Positions 39,600 through 49,016 of a stretch of 64,000 nt of DNA are shown piece after piece. Under the pieces are notes generated by a model. The model saw nothing but the letters and a program-made list of their open reading frames with translations. It was not told the origin of the DNA and did no database searches. Each line of letters opens with the position of its first letter. The stretch's first letter is position 1. This stretch comes from Henricia sp. BOLD:AAB3569 (Eukaryota > Echinodermata > Asteroidea > Spinulosida > Echinasteridae), in the NCBI GenBank assembly GCA_037783545.1, contig JBBELK010000060.1, positions 310,001-374,000 on the forward strand, written 5' to 3'. Both the position numbers and the translations under genes were made by a program.

Positions 39600-40115
39600 C
39601 GGCCAGCGTCACGAGGTGGTCAAGGGAAACCAATCCCTTGAGAAAGCTAATACGAGTTGAGCATTGTGAGGAAGACGTTGGAGGAATAGTTGCTTGAAGA
39701 TGCCTTCCTCCAGCTTGCGTTCGCCCAAAAGTTGCCTCATGCGTCGCAATAATTGGGAGGATTTCTTGTCTCCAAGCTCCTCCTCCGTAAGAAGCATCTG
39801 CAATCTCTTTTGCTCCGAAGCCGAAGTGCGGCGGGTGACCTCCTCTCTAAGCTTTTGGTGAGCGTCGGCTGCTGGTGGGTGTATTACCAAATCGAGCACC
39901 TCCTGGATGAACTCGGGCTGGAGCGATGCAATTATGTGAGCAAATCTTGTATCTTCGCGGACGATGTTCCTCGTTTGGAACTGGGCGTCCGCCTGGGCGA
40001 ACCAGATAAGAGGATATGCCGGCCAAAAAGGTGGAAGCTTGATCGATAGTGCACCGATTTGTGGCTCGTCAACAGGCTATGCGTTAGGTTGTGCTGCTTC
40101 CTCTTGCTCTGCCAT
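39600..40115 (-). pseudogene. Second gypsy element: Gag
   Basis: The ATG at about 40115 gives only MAEQEEAAQPNA before a stop. The Gag core then reads PLIWFAQADAQFQTRNIVRE, RFAHIIASLQPEFIQEVLDL and LTEEELGDKKSSQLLRRMRQ. The FW..DP..WF.Q.E..F type of N-terminus is typical of mag/SURL-like gypsy Gag. It is decayed. Confidence 0.8.
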
Positions 40116-40234
40116 GGTAACACTGGCTATGTAGGCTGATGTGGCTTGCAAACGTGTCACTTAACTGCTTAAATCACTGCAGCTTAAAGTCTTGAAAGTG
40201 TCACAAAATGTATCGTTGAGAAAGTTTGCTGTTG

Positions 40235-40256
40235 TTCCGCGTTGCGGGTCACCAAT
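40235..40256 (-). other. Probable primer-binding site of the second gypsy element
   Basis: On the minus strand, just inside the LTR end (...CCCCTACA), comes ATTGGTGACCCGCAACGCGG. TGGTGACCC is a common tRNA 3'-end complement in this group. Confidence 0.6.
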
Positions 40257-40531
40257 TGTAGGGGTTTCATTGTATATCAACGATAACACCACTACAAGAA
40301 AAGTTAATATTCCAAACGACTTTTAATAGAACCGGAAGATAACTGTGCAAAAGATACTGAGCTGAGTAGAAAAGAACGACTGAATGGCTGAATGAAAGAA
40401 GAATGATGCAATTCTCAAAAAGGGGGGATATATAATACAATGCCCACTGTACTGCCACGTAGTGGCAGGAAAAAAGAAATATGCTTCTACGTGTATAAAA
40501 CATCTGGTGTTATACTTGGATCGAATAAGAT
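40257..40531 (-). repeat. Probable 5' LTR of the second gypsy element, other end undefined
   Basis: It begins TGTAGGGG on the + strand next to the primer-binding site. No second LTR copy was found, so the outer end is uncertain. It is probably cut by the adjoining family A MITE at about 40532. Confidence 0.5.
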
Positions 40532-40773
40532 AAAACTTTCATGCGACTGGACATGCGACTGGACACAAAATTAACTCGCAAGACCATGTGACTTTTCGGA
40601 ACCAGAATCTGGTTCCGAAAAGTCACGTGACCTGTTTTTTGAAAATTGCTCAAAAACGGCAAAATTTCGTGGTTTCTTTTCAGGATATGTTCAGTTTATT
40701 TCGGAAGGGCATTCAGAATCTTGTATGGGTCAATTTCGAGCCCAAAATAGCCCAACGAAGCCGGTGTGTCCCT
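40532..40773 (-). mobile_element. Family A MITE, left half (reversed)
   Basis: It ends GCCGGTGTGTCCCT before TTAA at 40774-40777. It includes the palindrome ACTTTTCGGAACCAGAATCT... (40588-40632) with CACGTG. It is reversed relative to the copy at 44462. Confidence 0.75.
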
Positions 40774-41429
40774 TTAAAAGGGCACAAGCACATTGCGAGA
40801 ATGCGGATATTTGCGCTCGCTCCTTCGTCACGGTTTTGGTGGGGCGGATTGCGTTAGGCCTAAACGCCGGAATTAAACGGAATAAAAATTATGGGTTGTA
40901 CTCTTGTTTTAAGTATGAACCATGCCGCAAACCTAGACTGGTTCCCGTCCACATATTCCACACAGGAGAATATAATGACAGGTAAAGGGCACTTCATCTT
41001 GTAATTGGTCGTCTTTGCGCGTGCGCATTGTGTTTTTTATATTTAAAAATTGGCCAAGCCCTTTGCTTTAGGCAATGTACTTTATTTACATAATTGGATA
41101 TGTTCGACACGCACGGCCAAGTTACAAATGTCAATGCAAAATCTGCGCACTTACTAAAAAAATAATAATAATAAGAACCACGTGACGGGCAGAATTCTGC
41201 CCGTCATGGCTGCCCTTACCGATCCCTATATTTTCGCAATAAGCGAACCAATCTATAGGGATCGGGAACCAATCTAGCCGCAAACCTTCATTATTTTCTT
41301 AGGACCGATGTGGTGCGACTTACTTCTATTGGCGACTACGCGCCGACTATGATCTTCAAACTTTTCTTCCCGTAGCCTACATTTATTTTCCAATGACGGT
41401 CGAGTTGTCTTGGGTTTTAGTTCGTTGGT

Positions 41430-41512
41430 ACCAAGTTGACTTGGGACCGAGTTGACTCCGGACCGAGTTGACCTGGGACCGAGTTGACTGGGGACCGAGT
41501 TGACCTGCACCC
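41430..41512. repeat. 16-bp minisatellite at inner end of left arm
   Basis: ACCGAGTTGACTCCGG-like units, about five. The mirrored copy is at 43243-43330. The related but diverged array is at 53245-53370. Confidence 0.85.
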
Positions 41513-41953
41513 GCGCCGGTTCCCGCCGCGACACGTGACGGCGCATGTACAGGTACATGAACGCAATCCATTTCAGACACAAGTCTTCAACGTAAATCTG
41601 ACGTCAAACAATTTGCGGTGAACACCCGGGGGTGAACTTTCGCACAATTAGTTGAACTTAAAGGCTCGTCAGCATGCGCTCGCGCGCCAAATTTGTGCCA
41701 CAAAATATATACGCAGCTCCATAGCAAAGACATGGAGCTGCGTATTTCGGGGCACGAATTTGGCGCGCGCGCATAATTACTAACGCGAGCCTCTGCCTTT
41801 AAGCGAATTTATGGCGCAAATCGTCAAATTCGCGTCGAGTTCGCTTTCGCAAGCCCTAGCTACACTTTGTTATAGCGAAAGCTGCTTTGTAACGTCAAAT
41901 TGGGAAAACTACCATTCACCCTCGCCAGTTGAGAGCCCATGCCATGCACTTAA

Positions 41954-42245
41954 AGGGACACACCGGCTTTCTTGGGCTATTTTGGGCTCGAAATAGACCC
42001 ATACATTATTCTGAAGCGCTTTTCAGAGTAAATTAAATATATCTTAAAAAGACACCGTCAAATTTGGCCGTTTTTTAGTGTCCAGCCACAAAACTAATTT
42101 TTCAAAAATTCAAGGTCACGTGACTTTTCGGAACCAGATTCTTGTTCCGAAAAGTCACATGGTCTTGCGAGTTAGTTATGTGGCTGGACACTCAAAAACG
42201 GCCAAATTTGACGGTGTCTTTTCAAGATATATTTAATTTACTCCG
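41954..42245 (+). mobile_element. Family A MITE derivative turned into a foldback
   Basis: TTAA at 41950-41953, then AGGGACACACCGGC. From about 42026 to 42245 the DNA is a near-perfect inverted repeat centred on the GGAACCAGATTCTTGTTCC palindrome, with GACACCGTCAAATTTGGCCG on one side and its complement on the other. The usual right half is missing. Confidence 0.75.
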
Positions 42246-42417
42246 CGGGTGGCGATATTTTTTTCCGTACCGCTGTTTAGCGAACATTGCTTCTGATTGG
42301 TTTAACCCCTATGCATATGTTGCATACTGATGTGTTTTGTCGATAACTTACCTCAACATAACCCCACACCATACCACACTCTTTCCTCAATTAATAGTAA
42401 ACAAAATTTAATACGAG

Positions 42418-42492
42418 ATTCGATAGGAGATTCGAACCTGCAATCTCTCGATTGATAGCACTACGTCTTAACCACTAGACTACCAAACTCCT
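42418..42492 (-). repeat. tRNA-like sequence (SINE head)
   Basis: On the minus strand: GGTAGTCTAGTGGTTAAGAC (A-box, intact D arm) and GGTTCGAATCTCC (B-box). The anticodon and acceptor stems do not pair properly, so it is not a tRNA gene. Confidence 0.55.
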
Positions 42493-43180
42493 GAATTTTC
42501 TTTCTTATATCCTTTTATTTAATAACTCTTGGAGGCGCTATATTGTTGATGTCCCCCAACGTGGCGCGGCCCCTAACGTGGCGGGTTTTACTTTCAGTTC
42601 TTTCTTGGCGCAATAAACAATCTGTTGCACTTGGCATTAAATGGAAATAAAGTTCTCAAGTACCTTCATAAATTCCAAAACTAAAATACGGAGAAGAATC
42701 ATTCAGTTACTAGAAATTCACCGGAATGTGAAGGGATCGCCGTTCGCTTCAGGTTGTCATGACACCGTACACGGAAGCCTGTAATAGGCATTTCACGTGA
42801 ATAAAACCAGGCATACTGGCGTTGTGTACAGTGTCACAGTGTGTGTGTGCAAGTGGTCTTTGTGGGCCATCGTAGTAAGGCATCAAACCGTTTCAGCCAA
42901 TCAGCGACGCACTCCACGTTACGGGACACTCCGGGCGATTTCGGGAAAAAAGTGTTCATCGTTTTGTCCTGATTGTTTGTGTTATTTTGTACTTGTTGAT
43001 GAGTCAAAATATTAAAGTATTACTTTTTCTTGGAGCCTATGAATTATACTACAAGGTGTGTAAGTTTCAACTAATTCTGCTGGGGGGGTTTTGCTATAAG
43101 GTGAGCGGATTTCCAGTGAGTTGTCGAAGTGCGCCAACTTAGGGGACATCACTATATAGAAAATATGTATATTCATTTAC
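42493..43180. other. Centre of family D element; no gene seen
   Basis: No transposase-like reading frame. The short ORF at 42797-43015 has no known family. Confidence 0.4.
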
Positions 43181-43242
43181 AATGCACCAATCGATGAAGC
43201 CCTATAGCGAATATGTGGTACGGAAAAAAATATCGCGCGCGG

Positions 43243-43330
43243 CTGCAGGTCAACTCGGTCCCCAGTCAACTCGGTCCCAGGTCAACTCGGTCCGGAGTCA
43301 ACTCGGTCCCAAGTCAACTTGGTACCAACG
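43243..43330. repeat. 16-bp minisatellite at inner end of right arm
   Basis: Reverse complement of the left-arm array, GGTCAACTCGGTCCCA-like units. Confidence 0.85.
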
Positions 43331-43977
43331 AACTAAAACCCAAGACAACTCGACCGTCATTGGAAAATAAATGTAGGCTACGGGAAGAAAAGTTTGAAGA
43401 TCATAGTCGGCGCGTAGTCGCCAATAGAAGTAAGCCGCACCACATCGGGCCTAAGAAAATATCAAGGTTTGCGGCTAGATTGGTTCCCGATCCCTATAGA
43501 TTGGTTCGCTTATTGCGAAAATATAGGGATCGGTAAAGGGCAGCCATGACGGGCAGAAATCTGCCCGTCACGTGGTTCTTCTTATTATTATTTTTTTAGT
43601 AAGTGCGCAGATTTTGCATTGACATTTGTAACTTGGCCGTGCGTGTCGAACATATCCAATTATGTAAATAAAGTACATTGCCTAAAGCAAAGGGCTTGGC
43701 CAATTTTTAAATATAAAAAACACAATGCGCACGCGCAAAGACGACAAATTACAAGATGAAGTGCCCTACCTGTCATTATATTCTCCTGTGTGGAATATGT
43801 GGACGGGAACCAGTCTAGGTTTGCGGCATGGTTCATACTTAAAACGAGAGTACAACCCATAATTTGTATACCGTTTAATCCCGGCGTTTAGGCCTAACGC
43901 AATCCGCCCCACCAAAACCGTGACGAAGGAGCGAGCGCAAATATCCGCATTCTCGCAATGTGCTTGTGCCCTTTTAA

Positions 43978-44457
43978 GGGTGCACACAAGTAAATAGGGC
44001 TCCCATAGGAACCAATGCTAAATGCCCAATTTTCAAAAATCATTTAAAAATACTCACAACTCTCTCAGCTTCTCAGGACAACAACCAGAATACTCACTGA
44101 TTTCTCATCTTTTTAATTCTGTTCAATTTTATGGGGGTAATCCGTCACTTTTATCCCCTAATTTCCACTTGAAACAAAACTAAGCCTACAACAGTGAAAC
44201 TTGCTAATCAGACCTGCATCCATTTTGGAACAAAGGCACATACGCTACTGGGCAAAATAGGGCCACTTCTAGGAGCTACAGTGTCCAAAATGTTTGTAGT
44301 TGAAAGGAAAAATACCCCACATCGCGGCGATAGTCATATTCTACACAAGACCACACTCGTTCAGCTCGCAATTCTCTCTAATATAAAAGAATTTGAGGGC
44401 ATACAAAATATTCATGAGCTCGGCGCACAGATCTTGCCTATTTACTTGTGTGCACCC
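43978..44457. mobile_element. TTAA-flanked MITE family C (480 bp)
   Basis: TTAA at 43974-43977 and 44458-44461. Ends GGGTGCACACAAGTAAATAG and its complement CTATTTACTTGTGTGCACCC. The left TTAA is shared with family D and the right TTAA with the following family A copy. Confidence 0.85.
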
Positions 44458-44461
44458 TTAA

Positions 44462-44717
44462 AGGGACACACCGGCTTCGTTGGGCTATTTTGGGCTCGAA
44501 ATTGACCCATACAAGATTCTGAATGCCCTTTCGAAATAGACTGAACATATCTTGAAAAAAAAACAGGTCACGTGACTTTTCCGAACCAGATTCTGGTTCC
44601 GAAAAGTCACATGGTCTTGCGAGTTAGTTTTATGTCCAGTCGCATATCCAGTCGCATGAAAGTTTCTTACTGCAGAACTGCACCAAATTCAACTCTGATT
44701 TTTCCACAATATTTATA
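44462..44717 (+). mobile_element. Family A MITE, left part, interrupted by the nested array
   Basis: It starts AGGGACACACCGGC after TTAA and runs to CCACAATATTTATAA. The family sequence continues at 52280 (ATTGACAAAAGAGAG). In the uninterrupted copies at 55730-55800 and 11520-11560 the two parts are adjacent. This fixes the borders of the 7.56-kb insertion. Confidence 0.85.
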
Positions 44718-46827
44718 ACTAGAGGTATGACGTTTGTTGTTACAAACGCCAGGTGATCGGGCTAAATGAACATTTTGTGATGAATTTCAGACGTTGTTAT
44801 CACCTGTGGAATGGCAAAAATGGAAGTTCAGCAGCCGATTTCACGAAACTTTACGCAATTGCGCAAGTCCACTTACGCCATTACTTGCGCAATAACTTAT
44901 GGCGTAAGTGGACTTGCGCAATTGCGTAAAGTTTCGTGAAATCGGCTGCTGTATACACTAATCCGGTAACTAATATCTCCTCCCTGCATATCCGCCATAG
45001 CTGGGGGGTTGATAGCTTGCACCGTTTTGAGATATGAATTGTTGAAATAATAACCTTTGAAATCTTGTAATGTGACACCTGTGACGACATCATGACGTCA
45101 CAATATGTTGAACATCAAGTTCTTAAATGTGGCGAAGGAATCATACCAATATCTGTTGTAGTTTTCAAGATACAGCATTTTAAAACATCTCAGCTCCAAA
45201 TTTGCGTGATTTGACACCACATTACGTAACCACCGTCCATGTGATGACGTCACAAATGGTATAGTCAAAAAGTCTACATGTGTGGAAACATTTCGTTCCG
45301 TAGAAATATGGTCAAATTCACTACCACTTTGAATCTATTTGCATTCAAAACGCTTACAAAATGCACATTTTCGAACAACTTCCGGTTTGGACCGGAAGTA
45401 GGCGTCACACAGGGGTCATGACATCGTATGATTTGTTCAGTTCATTTAGACTTATCATATTGTGAAAGAATTGTTCAAGTATCTATTACGGTTCTTGAGA
45501 TATGAATTTTAAAAATAATAACCTTTGAATTTTTGTAATTTGACACCTGTGACGATATCATGACGTCACAATGTTGTGCACAAATTGTTCAACAATTTGA
45601 TAAACATCAAGTTCTTAAATGTGGCGAAGGAATCATACCAATATCTGTTGTAGTTTTCAAGATACAGCATTTTAAAACATCTCAGCTCCAAATTTACGTA
45701 TTTTGACACCACATTACGTAACCACCGTCCATGTGATGACGTCACAAATGGTATAGTCAAAAAGTCTACATGTGTGGAAACATTTCGTTCCGTAGAAATA
45801 TGGTCAAATTCACTACCACTTTGAATCTATTTACATTCAAAACGCTTACAAAATGCACATTTTCGAACAACTTCCGGTTCATTTAGACTTATCATGTTGT
45901 GAAAGAATTGTTCAAGTATCTATTACGGTTATTGAGATATGAATTTTGGAAATAATAACCTTTCAATTTTTGTAATTTGACACCTGATGACGTCATGATT
46001 ACGTCACACTTGATGCCACCGTGATACTATACATTCTGGTGAAAGTCTGCCGTAGGGCCTATGTCTGTATCTAATTTACTAACGATTCAGCTTGGTTTGA
46101 TGGGCATTGTTGCTGGTAAGTGTAAAAACTGAGATTCTCAGTTTCGTTGAACTTTGACCTCCAATTGACCCCAGAAGGAAGGGTCAGATGAAAATGCCCA
46201 CACAAAGAAAATTGTAGCACAGAATGTCATCTGTAAACCTGCCAAATACGAAGATCCTGGGTCACGTGGTTTTCAAGACGGAAGCATTTTAAAATATGCA
46301 TATTTTGTTTTTTTGGGGGGTGTAATTTGATACTTGATGACGTCACGATGACGTCACGCTTGATGCCATCATAATATTATACACGCTGGTGAAAGTCTGC
46401 CATAGGACCTATGCCTGTACTTAGTTACTTAAAGATTCAGCTTGGTTTGATGGGCATTGTTGCTCAATAAGTGCAAAAATTGCGATTTTCGTTTTCGTTG
46501 AACTTTGACCTCAGATTGACCCCAGAAGGAAGGGTCAGATGAAAATGCCCACACGAAGAAAATTGTAGGCCATGATCTGATATATAAGCCTGTCAAATAC
46601 GAAGATCAGGGGTCACGTGGTTTTCCAGACGGAAGCATTTTAAAACATGCATATTTTGGTCATTTTTGGTTTGTAATTTGATACCTAATGACGTCACAAT
46701 GACGTCACACTTGTATGCACATCTTCACATTGGGGTTGATGTTCCTACCAAGTTTTAAGTTGATAGCTTGAACCGTTTTGAAGAAAAGCTCTGGAAACGT
46801 TTGAGTGGAAAAAGAAAAAAGAAAAAA
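44718..46827 (+). mobile_element. Type-1 element, outer copy (5' portion)
   Basis: ACTAGAGGTATGACG, a small hairpin CGTTTGT/ACAAACG (44731-44748), then AGGTGATCGGGC (44751-44762). About 2.1 kb follows that is a near duplicate of 46828-49016, ending in GTTTGAGTGGAAAAAGAAAA. Its 3' end is displaced to 52224-52279. Confidence 0.7.
44829..44951. repeat. 123-bp hairpin, 53-bp stem, copy 1
   Basis: CAGCAGCCGATTTCACGAAA onwards (44829-44881) is the exact reverse complement of 44899-44951, with a 17-base loop. Inside the stem are GCGCAAGTCCACTTACGCC and its complement. Confidence 0.9.
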
Positions 46828-48170
46828 ACTAGAGGTATGACGTTTGTTGTTACAAACGCCAGGTGATCGGGTTAAATGAACATTTTGTGATGAATTTCAG
46901 ACGTTGTTATCACCTGTGGAATGGCAAAAATGGAAGTTCAGCAGCCGATTTCACGAAACTTTACGCAATTGCGCAAGTCCACTTACGCCATTACTTGCGC
47001 AATAACTTATGGCGTAAGTGGACTTGCGCAATTGCGTAAAGTTTCGTGAAATCGGCTGCTGTATACACTAATCCGGTAACTAATATCTCCTCCCTGCATA
47101 TCCGCCATAGCTGGGGGTTGATAGCTTGCACCGTTTTGAGATATGAATTGTTGAAATAATAACCTTTGAAATCTTGTAATGTGACACCTGTGACGACATC
47201 ATGACGTCACAATTTTGTGCACAAATTGTTTAACAATTTGATAAACATCAAGTTCTTAAATGTGGCGAAAGAATCATGCAAATATCTGCTGTAGTTCTCA
47301 AGATACAGCATTTTAAAACATCTCAGCTCCAAATTTGCGTGATTTGACACCACATTACGTAACCACCGTCCATGTAATGACGTCACCAATGGTATAGTCA
47401 AAAGGTCCACATGTGTGGAAACATTTCGTTCCGTAGAAATATGCTCAAATTCACTACCACTTTGAATCTATTTGCATTCAAAATGCTAAAAAATTGCACA
47501 TTTTCGAACAACTTCCGGTTTGGACCGGAAGTAGGCGTCACACAGGGGTCATGACATCGTATGATTTGTTCAGTTCATTTAGACTTATCATGTTGTGAAA
47601 GAATTGTTCAAGTATCTATTACGGTTCTTGAGATATGAATTTTGAAAATAATAACCTTTGAATTTTTGTAATTTGACACCTGTGACGATATCATGACGTC
47701 ACAATGTTGTGCACAAATTGTTCAACAATTTGATAAACATCAAGTTCTTAAATGTGGCGAAAGAATCATGCAAATATCTGCTGTAGTTCTCAAGATACAG
47801 CATTTTAAAACAATTCAGCTCCAAATTTGCGTATTTTGACGCCACATTACGTAACCACCGTCCATGTGATGACGTCACAAATGGTATAGTCAAAAAGTCT
47901 ACATGTGTGGAAACATTTCGTTCCGTAGAAATATGGTCAAATTCACTACCACTTTGAATCTATTTGCATTCAAAACGCTTACAAAATGCACATTTTCGAA
48001 CAACTTCCGGTTTGGACCGGAAGTAGGCGTCACACAGGGGTCATGACATCGTATGATTTGTTCAGTTCATTTAGACTTATCATGTTGTGAAAGAATTGTT
48101 CAAGTATCTATTACGGTTCTTGAGATATGAATTTTGGAAATAATAACCTTTGAATTTTTGTAATTTGACA
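45377..48170 (+). repeat. Internal module repeats of the type-1 elements
   Basis: A module containing ACTTCCGGTTTGGACCGGAA, GAATTGTTCAAGTATCTATT, TTTGACACCTG and ATCATGACGTCACAATG recurs about every 450-500 bases within each copy. A second module with AACTTTGACCTC, TTGACCCCAGAAGGAAGGGT and GGTCACGTGGTTTTC recurs at 46145, 46500, 48340, 48690 and, diverged, at 50910, 51285 and 51655. Confidence 0.75.
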
Positions 48171-49016
48171 CCTGATGACGTCATGATTACGTCACACTTG
48201 ATGCCATCGTGATACTATACATTCTGGTGAAAGTCTGCCGTAGGGCCTATGTCTGTATCTAATTTACTAACGATTCAGCTTGGTTTGATAGGCATTGTTG
48301 CTGGTAAGTGTAAAAACTGAGATTCTCAGTTTCGTTGAACTTTGACCTCCAATTGACCCCAGAAGGAAGGGTCAGATGAAAATGCCCACACAAAGAAAAT
48401 TGTAGCACAGAATGTCATCTGTAAACCTGCCAAATACGAAGATCCTGGGTCACGTGGTTTTCAAGACGGAAGCATTTTAAAATATGCATATTTTGTTTTT
48501 TTGGGGGGTGTAATTTGATACTTGATGACGTCACGATGACGTCACGCTTGATGCCATCATAATATTATACACGCTGGTGAAAGTCTGCCATAGGACCTAT
48601 GCCTGTACTTAGTTACTTAAAGATTCAGCTTGGTTTGATGGGCATTGTTGCTCAATAAGTGCAAAAATTGCGATTTTCGTTTTCGTTGAACTTTGACCTC
48701 AGATTGACCCCAGAAGGAAGGGTCAAATAAAAATGCCCACACGAAGAAAATCGTAGGCCATGATCTTATCTATAAGCCTGCTAAATACGAAAATCATGGG
48801 TCACGTGGTTTTCCAGACGGAAGCATTTTAAAACATGCATATTTTAGTAATTTTTGGGTTGTAATTTGATACCCAATGACGTCACAATGACGTCACCCTT
48901 GTATGCACACCTTCACATTGGGGTTGATGTTCCTACAAAGTTTCAAGTTGATAGCTTGAACCGTTTTGAAGAAAAGCTCTGGAAACGTTTGAGTGGAAAA
49001 AGAAAAAGAAAAAGAA
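46828..49016 (+). mobile_element. Type-1 element, inner copy (5' portion)
   Basis: Nearly the same as 44718-46827 but with an extra ~80 bases of internal module. It ends in the same GTTTGAGTGGAAAAAGAAAA tract, where the type-2 element enters. Its 3' end is at about 52165-52223. Confidence 0.7.
46939..47061. repeat. 123-bp hairpin, 53-bp stem, copy 2
   Basis: Same sequence and symmetry as 44829-44951. Confidence 0.9.

Larger units (their letters stand above)
40778..43973. mobile_element. Large TTAA-flanked element with ~730-bp terminal inverted repeats (family D)
   Basis: TTAA at 40774-40777 and 43974-43977. The arms 40778-41512 and 43243-43973 are reverse complements with few differences, starting AAGGGCACAAGCACATTGCG. 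Each arm ends inwards in a 16-bp minisatellite (ACCGAGTTGACTTGGG-like). The 1.7-kb centre holds another MITE and a SINE head but no transposase. ORFs in the arms are repeat translations. Confidence 0.85.

Noticed and set aside
41274..41582. Protein with QLGPRSTRSQVNS-like repeats
   Set aside because: It is the translation of the 16-bp minisatellite in the arm of an inverted-repeat element; the same occurs at 43213-43536 and 53150-53580.
45566..47893. Three similar 64-67-codon minus-strand ORFs
   Set aside because: They are copies of the same non-coding module in the nested array; frames are short and AT-rich and the sequence lacks codon-type conservation.
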